Below, one piece after another: positions 1 through 7,948 of a stretch of DNA of 64,000 nt. Position numbers and translations under genes: made by a program. This stretch comes from JAEUMG01 sp963805405 (lineage in GTDB: Bacteria > Pseudomonadota > Alphaproteobacteria > Rhizobiales > Aestuariivirgaceae). The stretch is taken from positions 1 to 64,000 of the forward strand of contig CAWDUC010000015.1 of NCBI GenBank assembly GCA_963805405.1. Reading direction: 5' to 3'. Below the pieces are notes generated by a model. It was not told the DNA's origin, did no database searches, and was given only the letters and a program-made list of their open reading frames with translations. Positions within the stretch are counted from its first letter, which is position 1. Each line of letters begins with the position of its first letter.

Positions 1-285
1 GACTTGTACACCGACCCCCGCGAAACCAGCGGCAAGATGCTGCCGATGTTTCCCGCCAAGGGAATGTTCAACATGATGAAGGCTCGCCACGAATTGTGGA
101 TGGCCAAGTATCCAAATACGCCGGAGGCCCGCGATTGGCCATTGACCGGCATCGAAAACGCGCGCCCCCAAACCAAGGCTGCAGGCCGCCCGCACGTGGA
201 TATCTCAAAACTCCCCTTCGATCCACGCGAGTTAATCAACCAACTCAAGGGATGGGAAGGCACTGAGTTCGACCAGCAAGAATAG
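1..285 (+). CDS. C-terminal fragment of a sulfatase (5' end outside window)
   Basis: The frame is open from the first base and ends at a TAG after about 94 residues. It begins DLYTDPRETSGKMLPMF, which resembles the C-terminal part of arylsulfatases, where a short 'NL/LYTDPRE' strand precedes a helical tail. The active-site region lies outside the window. The tail contains a YPNTPEARDWPLTG segment and ends in a charged stretch. No downstream gene on the same strand is close. The family call rests only on the C-terminal pattern; it could be another member of the alkaline phosphatase superfamily. Confidence 0.5.
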   Translation, partial: DLYTDPRETSGKMLPMFPAKGMFNMMKARHELWMAKYPNTPEARDWPLTGIENARPQTKAAGRPHVDISKLPFDPRELINQLKGWEGTEFDQQE

Positions 286-399
286 GCGGAGAGGACTAGA
301 GCGGGGTCAATTCTGAATGATTTCGAGTCGGGATTCCCAAATCGGCTAAATTCTGATTCAGACTGTTCGCCGGATGGAGGCTGGCAGGAATGGCAAGTG

Positions 400-737
400 T
401 CCGGGAGGATCCCATATCGAGAAATCTCATAATGTCCCACAGCCTGCGCAGCGGCGATCAAGACAGCATTCAGAGCCGGCGTATCCTTGTATTCTTTCAT
501 GATACCGTCGCCCTCTTTGAGATACCTTCGATCGCGTCGCATTTCTTGCCTTCCGGCTTTCCTCAATCAGCGAAAAGACCTCTTCCAGACGCTCGACGTG
601 GGTCTGTGTTTCCGCTTCATGTTTCTCAAAAGCGTCGCTTCGGCCATTTTGGGAAGGGCGGTCAGGATTTTCTTTTCGGCGTAATAAATGTCGTTAAGCG
701 TGTCGTGGAACAGCTTCTGCAAATAGTTCGTGGCCAT
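400..737 (-). pseudogene. Decayed DUF892 (YciE/YciF-like) ferritin-like protein
   Basis: The minus strand starts with ATG at 737 and reads MATNYLQKLFHDTLND, then YYAEKKILTALPKM, the typical first helix of the DUF892 ferritin-like family. The frame then breaks. Later family segments follow in successive frames: EKHEAETQTHVERLEEVF, GKKCDAIEGI, and KEGDGIMKEYKDTPALNAV followed by HYEISRYGIL. At least three shifts are needed, each equal to loss of one base (or gain of two), unlike the single-base insertions elsewhere in this window. Family members bind metal in a four-helix bundle and are linked to stress. The 5' start is well preserved, so decay looks recent. It is probably non-functional. Confidence 0.7.
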
Positions 738-1109
738 GGCCTCATCCTCTATAAATGTGCGGTAGCGCACAACAACTGACCAGATCGGGGGAGTTCCGTG
801 AGCAGCCGCGGTTAAGCCATTCCGGTCTCCGAGCCGGCCGTCAGCGTCCCATTCTTCCACCTAGAAAGGCAGGCGAGTCTCGAAGCGTTCATGATCGACT
901 GCTCCACTAGGGGGATGACCGCCGACCCGGAGGGCGATGTACAGGCCGGTGGTCGTCAAGGTGGCTAAGTGTGGGGTGCGGGACACCTTGGCCGTACGGG
1001 CCTATGAAGCCTCCGCTTCAACGCCGGGTGAACCGAGAGCGTAAAAACAGGCTGCGGCTGGTAACCATCTGCTTTCGCCGCGTTAAAAGCGTTTCCTCGG
1101 TCGGCCTCA
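738..1109. other. Intergenic stretch, no gene recognised
   Basis: About 370 bases lie between the decayed DUF892 gene and the truncated MFS gene. Short open frames exist on both strands, but none has a ribosome binding site and a recognisable protein. The missing N-terminal half of the MFS transporter is not visible here in any frame, which suggests that an earlier rearrangement brought unrelated sequence up to the MFS remnant. Confidence 0.4.
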
Positions 1110-1682
1110 CGAAATTGGGGTCCCTGGCTGTTGATTGTCGCGTACATCTCTCACGCGTTTTTCTACACATCGCTGCTCTTCAACCTGCTGCCCTTCCTTG
1201 CCGAGCGCGGATTTTCGCCGGTCGCCGCAGTCGGAGTTTATGCCCTCATTGGTCCTGCCCAGGTAGCAGGTCGCGCGACGCTGCTGATGATCGACAAGTA
1301 TATGAGTACGGCGCTCGCCGGCATTCTCGCGACGGCTGTTCCCGTCATAGCCGTGCTGCTCTTGACTATCATCGCCCCCGGCGGCCTCGCGGCGATCGCA
1401 TTCCCGCTGCTCTTCGGCTGCAGCATGGGCGTGAAGACGGTAGTGCAGGCGACTGCCGCCCCCGAATTTCTGCGCCAGAAATCCTACGGGGCGCTGCAGG
1501 GGCTCATCGCCATGCCCGTTGCACTGGCAATGGCGTCGGCCCCCTTTGTGTCGTCTCTGTTATGGACGTATGGAGGCGCCATGCTCCTAGTGAGCGTCCT
1601 GACTGTGCTTGCCCTGCTATCCTTCGTGAGCTTCTTGCTTGCAGCACGACTATCGGCATCATGGCAACGCGCTCCGGCTTAG
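1110..1682 (+). pseudogene. MFS transporter remnant, C-terminal half only
   Basis: From about 1110 the plus strand encodes hydrophobic sequence beginning WLLIVAYISHAFFYTSLLF and continuing through several membrane segments (HLIPLL-like NLLPFLAERGFSPVAAVG, then ALIGPAQVAGRATLL). This matches the second six-helix half of major facilitator proteins, where transmembrane helix 7 starts with such a segment. Only about 185 residues remain against a usual 390-420. The only near start is a TTG at 1131 inside the homologous region, so the N-terminal half is missing. It lies tail-to-tail with acr3. MFS genes of this type occur in arsenic resistance clusters, so it may be a relic of the same locus. Probably not functional. 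Confidence 0.6.
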
Positions 1683-1710
1683 TAGCGCGGATCGGAGCCG
1701 TGGGATCCCG

Positions 1711-2763
1711 CTATGCGCGGTTTGATCGAGACGACGCGGGGAGCCCCTTTTCGTACCAGCCCTTGCTTGCATTGACGATCTTGACGACCGACAACATGAC
1801 GGGAACTTCGATCAGCACACCGACCACCGTTGCAAGGGCCGCGCCGGAGTGGAGGCCAAACAGACTGATGGCTGCTGCGACTGCAAGCTCAAAGAAATTG
1901 CTCGCCCCGATGAGCGCCGACGGTGCAGCGACACAATGCTGCTCGCCGGCAATGCGGTTGAGCAGGTAGGCGAGCCCTGAATTGAAGTAGACCTGGATCA
2001 GGATCGGCACCGCAAGCATGGCGATGATCAATGGCTGGGCCAGGATCTGCTGGCCCTGGAAGCCGAAGAGCAGAATCAGCGTTGCCAGCAAGGCGACGAG
2101 CGACAGCGGCTGAAGCGTGCCCAGGAGCCGCGCAAGCGCCGGAGCACCGCCCGAGCCTAGCACCAGCCTTCGAATGATCTGGGCGGCAATGACCGGCACC
2201 ACGATGTAGAGCCCGACGGACAGCAGGAGCGTTTCCCATGGCACGACGATCGCAGATAGTCCAAGCAGCAATCCAACGATCGGCGCGAAGGCGACGACCA
2301 TGATCAGGTCGTTGAGGGCGACCTGGCTGAGCGTGAAATGCGGCTCGCCATTGGAAAGATTGCTCCAGACGAAAACCATGGCGGTGCAGGGTGCGGCAGC
2401 GAGCAGGATGAGACCGGCAATATAGCTCTCGATCTGGTCTGCCGGCAGATAGGGACGAAAGATCCAGCCGATAAACACCCATCCGAGCAGGGCCATCGAA
2501 AACGGCTTGATCGCCCAGTTGATGAAGAGCGTCACGCCGATGCCGCGCCAATGCTGCGTCACTTGCGACAAGGCGGCGAAATCGATCTTGATCAGCATCG
2601 GCACGATCATCAACCAGACCAACACGGCAACCGGCAGATTGACCTTGGCAATCTCCATGGCGCTGATCGCCGAGAAAGCCGAAGGCATGAACTGGCCCAA
2701 GGCGATTCCGGCGACGATGCAAAGCCCAACCCAGACCGTGAGGTATCGCTCGAAAACTGACAT
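1711..2763 (-). CDS. acr3: Arsenite efflux transporter, Acr3 family
   Basis: A 350-residue inner-membrane carrier of about ten transmembrane helices, the usual Acr3 length. It exports As(III) as arsenite, driven by the membrane potential or proton gradient. The family's essential cysteine is present in the AAPCTAMVFVWS motif (Cys126), and the conserved glutamate of the penultimate helix is in VGVLIEVPVML (near residue 320). The ATG at 2763 sits 4 bases after the arsC stop, so the gene is translationally close-coupled to arsC and is the last gene of arsR-arsC-acr3. It ends tail-to-tail with the MFS remnant on the other strand. Confidence 0.93.
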   Translation of the reverse strand: MSVFERYLTVWVGLCIVAGIALGQFMPSAFSAISAMEIAKVNLPVAVLVWLMIVPMLIKIDFAALSQVTQHWRGIGVTLFINWAIKPFSMALLGWVFIGWIFRPYLPADQIESYIAGLILLAAAPCTAMVFVWSNLSNGEPHFTLSQVALNDLIMVVAFAPIVGLLLGLSAIVVPWETLLLSVGLYIVVPVIAAQIIRRLVLGSGGAPALARLLGTLQPLSLVALLATLILLFGFQGQQILAQPLIIAMLAVPILIQVYFNSGLAYLLNRIAGEQHCVAAPSALIGASNFFELAVAAAISLFGLHSGAALATVVGVLIEVPVMLSVVKIVNASKGWYEKGLPASSRSNRA

Positions 2764-2767
2764 GAGC

Positions 2768-3295
2768 TTAGGCCATGCTGCGGGCGCTTGCGGAGGCTTC
2801 GCGGCGCTCGCCGATCTCCTTGAGACGGCGCTGCAGGCTAAGCCGATCCAGCGATGCCAGCGGCAGGTTCACGAAGATGGAGATGCGATTCTTGAGCATG
2901 CGATAGGCCTCGTTGAAGGCTACGCGCTTCTCTACATCGGTGCCTTCGACGGCTGCTGGATCAGGCTGGCCCCAGTGAGCCGTCATCGGCTGTCCGGGCC
3001 ATATGGGGCAAACCTCGTTCGCCGCGTCGTCGCAGACCGTGAAGACAAAATCCATGACCGGTGCATCGGGTTTCGCGAACTCATCCCAGCTTTTCGAACG
3101 GAAATTGGCAGTCTTGTAATTGAGATTCTGCAAGAGCTCACGGGCAAAAGGGTGAACCTCGCCACGAGGCGTGCTGCCGGCGCTAAAGGCGTTGAACTTC
3201 CCCATGCCTTCGCGCTGCAGGACGGCCTCGGCCATGATCGAGCGGGCGGAATTGCCCGTGCAGAGAAACAGGACATTGTACGGACTATCAGCCAC
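2768..3295 (-). CDS. arsC: Arsenate reductase, low-molecular-weight phosphatase type
   Basis: The protein reduces arsenate to arsenite for export by Acr3. Starting at the GTG at 3295, 5 bases after an AAGGAGG Shine-Dalgarno sequence, it is 175 residues. The P-loop CTGNSARS begins at Cys12, and two further cysteines (Cys88 and Cys96, in TVCDDAANEVCPIWPG) form the redox cascade of the thioredoxin-coupled ArsC class. A longer in-frame extension to 3460 runs through arsR and lacks a ribosome binding site. The GTG at 3301 is an alternative start. The start overlaps the end of arsR by a few bases, which indicates translational coupling. Confidence 0.92.
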   Translation of the reverse strand: MADSPYNVLFLCTGNSARSIMAEAVLQREGMGKFNAFSAGSTPRGEVHPFARELLQNLNYKTANFRSKSWDEFAKPDAPVMDFVFTVCDDAANEVCPIWPGQPMTAHWGQPDPAAVEGTDVEKRVAFNEAYRMLKNRISIFVNLPLASLDRLSLQRRLKEIGERREASASARSMA

Positions 3296-3641
3296 AGACA
3301 CCTCCTTCGGCGCAGCATGGCGCCAGGGCTTCGATAACGGGGGCACACAATTCTGGTTTGCCTGCGCAGCAGTCACGCAGGAGGTAGAGGACCAGGTTGC
3401 GCACTGCGGTGAGGTCGGCGCGATAGATGATGCTGCGACTCTGGCGTTCAGTCGCGACAAGGCCCGCGCGGTGCATTATCGCCAGATGGGCTGACATGGT
3501 GTTCTGCGGAACATCCAAGCGGCGGGCGATTTCACCCGCTGGTAGGCCGTCCGGCTCCCTGCGCACCAACTCCCGGAACGCTTCCAGTCGCGTGGTCTGG
3601 GCAAGTGCAGATAGCAAACTGATAGTCGATAAAGAATCCAT
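3288..3641 (-). CDS. arsR: Arsenic-responsive ArsR/SmtB repressor
   Basis: A 117-residue winged-helix repressor that releases DNA when it binds As(III). The recognition region is EIARRLDVPQNTMSAHLA (about residues 37-54). The classic ELCVC metal site of plasmid-type ArsR is absent. Instead the C-terminus carries cysteines 91, 92, 99, 109, 110 and 116, which suggests an As(III) site at the C-terminal end, as in the ArsR subtype found with acr3 in proteobacteria. It is the first gene of arsR-arsC-acr3 and probably autoregulates from the AT-rich sequence at its start. Confidence 0.9.
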   Translation of the reverse strand: MDSLSTISLLSALAQTTRLEAFRELVRREPDGLPAGEIARRLDVPQNTMSAHLAIMHRAGLVATERQSRSIIYRADLTAVRNLVLYLLRDCCAGKPELCAPVIEALAPCCAEGGVCG

Positions 3642-3659
3642 TTATCCAGATTTAAGGAT
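3636..3659. promoter_or_regulatory. Candidate ArsR operator at the arsR start
   Basis: This AT-rich imperfect inverted repeat has the arms ATCCATTTA and TTTAAGGAT around a short spacer. It overlaps the arsR start codon and first upstream bases, where an autorepressor would be expected to bind. The dyad is imperfect and no second copy was found, so the assignment is tentative. Confidence 0.3.
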
Positions 3660-4059
3660 GTATTGTGACGATCTGGTGACGACCCAGGAGAAGAGAAATG
3701 GAATCAAACTCTTGAGCGGTTCAAAGCTGGCACATGAAAATCGGCCTGCTTCTCGGAGTTCAGTGTTCACGAGCAGTAGCTGGGTTCAAGGAACAGCTTG
3801 AACGAGTCCGAGCCGCGCTTGGTCGTGCAGCAATTCCGAAAAAATGCCTTCTGTACAACGGGATCTCCTCGTCGATCAGCAAAGTGGTGACCAGAATCGC
3901 GACCGTCAGCTCGGTAGAAATCACACCAATTAGTACCGCACATGATGACATCAGAAGCCGCGTCGGCTGGGCGGGCTTTCTTTGCATGGAGTTGGATGTG
4001 GAACCAAAACAATCGTGCAGCGCTTAAGTGCCGTTCACCAAACCGTGAAAGGAACTTAC
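3642..4059. other. Intergenic region upstream of arsR, no confident gene
   Basis: About 420 bases separate the divergent arsR gene and the small membrane peptide at 4060. Short open frames occur on both strands, one of them hydrophobic on the minus strand (about 3760-3987). None has a convincing ribosome binding site or family resemblance. The arsR promoter should lie in the first 100 bases. The promoter of the plus-strand pair at 4060-5026 should lie near the end. Confidence 0.35.
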
Positions 4060-4137
4060 ATGGGACGCGGAATTCTTCTCTGGATGCTGGGGGTACCGAT
4101 TCCAATCATCATACTTCTTGCCCTCTTTTGGCATTGA
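4060..4137 (+). CDS. Small hydrophobic membrane peptide, 25 residues
   Basis: ATG at 4060 follows a GAAAGGA ribosome binding site and encodes 25 residues, beginning MGRGILLWMLG and ending ALFWH. Nearly the whole peptide is one transmembrane segment (VPIPIIILLALFW). Similar tiny MGRG-starting membrane peptides are, from memory, common in rhizobia, but no function is known to me. The next gene starts 11 bases after its stop, with the same orientation and its own ribosome binding site, so the two are probably co-transcribed. Confidence 0.6.
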   Translation: MGRGILLWMLGVPIPIIILLALFWH

Positions 4138-4147
4138 GGGGGATCAG

Positions 4148-5026
4148 ATGGTGGATACAACGGTTATAGTTCCCGCTGTGAGTGAAGCCGGAACTCCTCG
4201 CTCGGTGGTAAGCTGGGCAGCGATTTTTGCAGGCGGGCTGGCCGCTTGCGGGACTTCACTGTTGCTGGGTGTGCTGGGAGCGGGTTTGGGGCTTTCGTCA
4301 ATTTCGCCCTGGTCAAACCTGAGTGCATCGGCAACCGCTCTCGGTGTTGGGGCAGTCATTTGGCTGATCGTGATGCAATGGGTGGCATCTGGAGTGGGCG
4401 GCTATTTGGCAGGGCGGCTGCGCAGCAAGTGGCAGCATGTTCACACCCACGAGGTGTTCTTCAAAGACACGGCCCACGGCTTTCTCGCCTGGAGTTTAGC
4501 GACTATCGTATCGGTGTTCATGCTGGGAAGCACGGTAACCTCGCTTGTCACCGGCACCGCCAGCACAGCGTCATCGGTAGTTTCGTCTGCGGCCGAGGGC
4601 TCCATCGCCGGCGCTACTGCGAAATCTGATTCCATCTCTGCATACTTTGTCGATACGCTCTATCGTCGTGACCCTGCAACCACGCAGCCGGCGTCTGATA
4701 CCCGCGCTGAGGCGGGGCGCATTTTGACGACGTCATTCGCAGCTGGTGAAATCACACCCGCCGACAAGACCTATCTGGCGTCAATGATTGCGGCGAATGC
4801 GGGCATCTCCACCGCCGATGCGGAAAAGCGGATTGACGATGCTATGGCGCAAGTCGAAGCTGCTGCAGACAAACTTAAAGCGGCAGCGGAAGAGGCGCGG
4901 AAGGCGACGGCAAAACTGACCTTCTTCCTGTTCTTTTCACTCCTCGTGGGCGCATTCATTGCAAGTGTGGCGGCTGCCTATGGCGGCAGTGAACGTGATG
5001 ACATCGAGAATCGCTTAAGGGCATAG
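4148..5026 (+). CDS. Conserved membrane protein of unknown function
   Basis: Starting at the ATG at 4148, just after GAGGGGGATCAG, the product has 292 residues. Hydrophobic segments lie near residues 20-45, 60-85 and 110-135, and a last one near 255-280 (LTFFLFFSLLVGAFIASVAAAYGG). The region before the final helix (about residues 215-255) is a charged, alanine-rich probable coiled coil (EAAADKLKAAAEEARKATAK). I recognise no catalytic motif. An in-frame start at 4118 lacks a ribosome binding site. The gene follows the 25-residue membrane peptide by 10 bases, so a joint envelope role is possible. It ends tail-to-tail with the catabolic operon on the minus strand. Confidence 0.7.
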   Translation: MVDTTVIVPAVSEAGTPRSVVSWAAIFAGGLAACGTSLLLGVLGAGLGLSSISPWSNLSASATALGVGAVIWLIVMQWVASGVGGYLAGRLRSKWQHVHTHEVFFKDTAHGFLAWSLATIVSVFMLGSTVTSLVTGTASTASSVVSSAAEGSIAGATAKSDSISAYFVDTLYRRDPATTQPASDTRAEAGRILTTSFAAGEITPADKTYLASMIAANAGISTADAEKRIDDAMAQVEAAADKLKAAAEEARKATAKLTFFLFFSLLVGAFIASVAAAYGGSERDDIENRLRA

Positions 5027-5086
5027 GAGCGCGGAATGCCTCGCCAAACCACGAGATGATGGAGCCAGCCTCCACGATTGTGCACC

Positions 5087-6130
5087 CTACAGGCTGACGA
5101 CCTGCCCTTCATGTATGGATCGATCCGCCGCGAGCACGATCTTCAGGCTCTTGACGCCGTCATCCATGTGATCGCTGAGGTCGATATCCTCTTCAATTGC
5201 CCTGAGCAGGTACCGCTGCTCGCGTTCGCACAGATCGTCATGATTGGGCTCGTCGCTCATATCGATCCGCTCATCGGGCCTGGACATGTCGGCGTGGTGC
5301 CAGAGAATCTGGTTGGTCTTCGTATGAGCGTTGATATCGTCCGATTTCACGTTGCCGGCGGTCTCGGCCATGACGATCGAGACGGATCCCTTTGGCCCGA
5401 TGACATCCTTCACGAAAAAGGCCGTCTCGCTCATCATCGGCCCCCAACCGGCTTCGTACCAGCCGACAGAGCCATCGGCGAAGCTGACCTGCAAAATTCC
5501 GTAATTGTTGAGTTTGACCTCGTCAGTCAGCTTCGCGCCGACGGCATAAACCTTGACCGGCTTGGCCTTGGTCATCTGGCACATGATATCGACGTAGTGG
5601 ACGCCGCAATCGACGATAGGCGGGAATGAATCCATCAACCGCTTGTGCCAATCCCAGGTTTCACCGTTCGACTGCTGGTTCAAGTTCATCCGGAAGACGA
5701 GCGGAGTGCCAAGCTGGCGGGCGATCTCGATGAACTTTATCCAGGACGGGTGCTGACGCAGGATATAGCCGATCACCAGCTTCTTGCCGGTGCGCTTGGC
5801 GGTCGCCATTACCTTCTCGGCGTTTTCTGCATTGTCGGCCAAAGGCTTTTCGACGAAGACATGCGCGCCCGCTTCCATCGCCTTGATCGCAAACTGCGCA
5901 TGCGTATCAGGCAAGGTGTTGATCGAGACGACATCCGGTTTCAGCTCGGCAAGCGCCGTGTCGAAATTGTCGAACTTAATAGCACCCTTCAGGGCTTCCG
6001 GAAGTTCACGCTTGGCGATGCGCCGCTCGCAAACGCCGACGACCTCAAACTCCGGAATGCGCGCATAGGCGAGCGCGTGGCTCATCCCCATATTGCCCAG
6101 GCCGACGACCAGAACTCGCTTTCTCGCCAT
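5087..6130 (-). CDS. Gfo/Idh/MocA-family NAD(P)-dependent oxidoreductase (1)
   Basis: A 347-residue dehydrogenase of the glucose-fructose oxidoreductase/inositol dehydrogenase family. The N-terminal Rossmann fold opens with VLVVGLGNMGMSHALAYAR (GxGxxG). The family EKP motif appears as HVFVEKPLAD near residue 98, whose lysine is the usual catalytic or nucleotide-binding residue. The C-terminal half carries a D..GVHYVD segment that matches the 'GxxxHxxD' substrate site. Translation starts at the ATG at 6130 behind GGGAGGATTTCC. It is the last gene of the minus-strand island from 12.4 to 5.1 kb and follows a second family member. It likely oxidises a sugar or polyol derivative; the true substrate is unknown. 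Confidence 0.85.
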   Translation of the reverse strand: MARKRVLVVGLGNMGMSHALAYARIPEFEVVGVCERRIAKRELPEALKGAIKFDNFDTALAELKPDVVSINTLPDTHAQFAIKAMEAGAHVFVEKPLADNAENAEKVMATAKRTGKKLVIGYILRQHPSWIKFIEIARQLGTPLVFRMNLNQQSNGETWDWHKRLMDSFPPIVDCGVHYVDIMCQMTKAKPVKVYAVGAKLTDEVKLNNYGILQVSFADGSVGWYEAGWGPMMSETAFFVKDVIGPKGSVSIVMAETAGNVKSDDINAHTKTNQILWHHADMSRPDERIDMSDEPNHDDLCEREQRYLLRAIEEDIDLSDHMDDGVKSLKIVLAADRSIHEGQVVSL

Positions 6131-6152
6131 TGGAAATCCTCCCTGAAACCGC

Positions 6153-7157
6153 CTAAGCGCCGATGTTGACGACCGCGCCTGTTCGCGCCGATTCTTCCGC
6201 TGCAAGCGTCGCTGCCAGCGCGGCGGCCGCATCTTCCGGCCTTCCGATGGCCGGCGTCCTTCCTTTCAATGCACAATCGGCAAAGTAGCCAAATTCCTCG
6301 CGGAGCGCTCCGCCGCGCACGCCATCGAACATCGGCCAATAGGTAGTATCGGGGCTGTGCAGCTTGTCGGCGGAGACGATGCCGAGATTCGGGAAAGTGT
6401 CCTGAATGTGAATGATACCCTCAGTCCCGATGATCGACATCCGCTCATCGATGTCGAATGGCGTTTTCTCCGGCATGCACCAAACCGTTTCGAGCATCGC
6501 TGTCGCGCCACCCCTAAAGCGATACATCGTCTGGCCGATATCCGGGAACTTGAGGCCGCGCACACTCACCGTCTGCGCATAGGCGCTTGCGACACGATCG
6601 CCGGTAAACCACAGCATGAGATCGGTGTCGTGGATTGCATCGCCAACGATGGGCCCGATCTTGTTGAGGATCTCCGGCGTCCAGGCCGCCGGAATATTAC
6701 GTCGCGAACTCAACGCCACGATCCTGCCGATTTTGCCGGCGTCGATCGCTTGCTTGGCCATGCGGTAGCGCGGATTGAATCGGCAGATATGGCCGATCTG
6801 CAGAATGCCTTTCGCCTTCTTCGAGGCTGCGCTGATCATGTCGCAGTCTGCGACCGTCGAAGCCATCGGCTTTTCGAGAAAGACATGCTTGCCTGCTGCC
6901 AGCGCGGCAAGCGCAGGCTCAGTATGCTGGTCCCACATTGTCACGATAGAGACGGCATCGATATCAGGATCCGCCAGCATCTCAAGATAGTCGCGGAAAG
7001 TCTTCTTGACGCCGAATTTTGCGGCGAGCGCATTCAAACGTTCGGGCGTACGCGTGCAAAGTGCCGCAAGTTCCAGATTGGGAACGCCAAGAATGGCCTC
7101 GCAATGGATTTCTCCGAACCACCCCAATCCGATAACGCCGATCCGCAGCCTTTCCAT
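6153..7157 (-). CDS. Gfo/Idh/MocA-family NAD(P)-dependent oxidoreductase (2)
   Basis: A 334-residue family member with the Rossmann motif IGVIGLGWFGEIHCEA at the N-terminus, the EKP motif as HVFLEKPMAS, and a C-terminal substrate segment with GDAIHDTDLMLW (His and Asp of the family site). The start is the ATG at 7157 after GAGGAGCCCGGTG. It sits 11 bases after the SDR gene and 22 bases before the other Gfo/Idh/MocA gene, in one operon. Two distinct paralogues side by side suggest successive or reciprocal oxidation-reduction at different positions of one carbohydrate-like substrate. That is inference from context. Confidence 0.85.
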   Translation of the reverse strand: MERLRIGVIGLGWFGEIHCEAILGVPNLELAALCTRTPERLNALAAKFGVKKTFRDYLEMLADPDIDAVSIVTMWDQHTEPALAALAAGKHVFLEKPMASTVADCDMISAASKKAKGILQIGHICRFNPRYRMAKQAIDAGKIGRIVALSSRRNIPAAWTPEILNKIGPIVGDAIHDTDLMLWFTGDRVASAYAQTVSVRGLKFPDIGQTMYRFRGGATAMLETVWCMPEKTPFDIDERMSIIGTEGIIHIQDTFPNLGIVSADKLHSPDTTYWPMFDGVRGGALREEFGYFADCALKGRTPAIGRPEDAAAALAATLAAEESARTGAVVNIGA

Positions 7158-7168
7158 CACCGGGCTCC

Positions 7169-7948
7169 TCAGAAGTTTTCGAGGGTGAGTTCGCGCGCCA
7201 TCACGATATTTCCGGCCGACAGGCCGCAATCGACGGGCAATGAAACGCCGGTTATCGCGGAAGCGGCATCCGAAGCGAGAAACCCGACCGTGCGCGCAAC
7301 GTCCATCGGCTCGACTATGCGGCCAAGAGGATACCAGCGCCGTAGCGTTTCGAGCACGGTTGAATCCTTCGAGGCGCGGCGTTCCCACAAAGGCGTCCGC
7401 ACGGTGCCGGGCAATACGATGTTCGAGCGGATATTGAATCGGCCATATTCGATGGCAAGCGAGCGGGTGAGCGAGATCATTCCGGCCTTGGCCGCGCTAT
7501 AGGCGGGATCGCCCAACGCGCCCAATCCGTTGACCGAACCGATCGCAATGATGCTACCGCCCAGCTTCTTTTGCATCCCGGGCAAGACCGCATGTGCGCA
7601 GTAGTAGGCGCCATTGAGATTGCCGTTCACATCGTGCTGCCAGCCGGCCGGATCTGTTCTGGCAAAGGTCGGATGCTCGGAGAAGCCGGCATTATTGATG
7701 AGTATGTCGACGATGCCTAAGTCGACTGCGATCTTCCTGAAAGCTGAAGACACGGCGACAGCGTCGCCAACATCCACAACATAGCCGCGCGCATTGCGAT
7801 TGGTGGAGTCGCGCGCGAAAGCCTCGGTCTCCGGGCTTTTGTCGAGCGCGGCAATCACGGCACCCTCATCGGCAAAATAGCGGCACAGGCTCTGTCCAAT
7901 GCCCCCCGCAGCGCCGGTAATGGCCACGAGCTTGTCTTTGAACATCAT
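7169..7948 (-). CDS. Short-chain dehydrogenase/reductase (SDR)
   Basis: A classical SDR of 259 residues. The cofactor motif TGAAGGIG is at 11-18, NNAG at 85-88, and the catalytic triad is Ser138 (IAIGSVNG), Tyr150 and Lys154 (AYSAAK). The aspartate in IAALDKS after strand 2 suggests preference for NAD(H). The ATG overlaps the stop of the upstream barrel-like gene by 4 bases, so the two are translationally coupled. In this operon it probably interconverts a hydroxyl and a keto group of the imported compound or one of its intermediates. Confidence 0.88.
   Translation of the reverse strand: MMFKDKLVAITGAAGGIGQSLCRYFADEGAVIAALDKSPETEAFARDSTNRNARGYVVDVGDAVAVSSAFRKIAVDLGIVDILINNAGFSEHPTFARTDPAGWQHDVNGNLNGAYYCAHAVLPGMQKKLGGSIIAIGSVNGLGALGDPAYSAAKAGMISLTRSLAIEYGRFNIRSNIVLPGTVRTPLWERRASKDSTVLETLRRWYPLGRIVEPMDVARTVGFLASDAASAITGVSLPVDCGLSAGNIVMARELTLENF

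Noticed and set aside
3760..3987. Hydrophobic minus-strand frame between arsR and the small membrane peptide
   Set aside because: It has one hydrophobic stretch but no ribosome binding site and a Ser/Arg-rich tail unlike a real protein.
6357..7502. Long open frame on the plus strand across the Gfo/Idh/MocA and SDR genes
   Set aside because: It is antisense to two well-supported enzymes, shows no family pattern and has no ribosome binding site; it is a by-product of GC-rich codon use.
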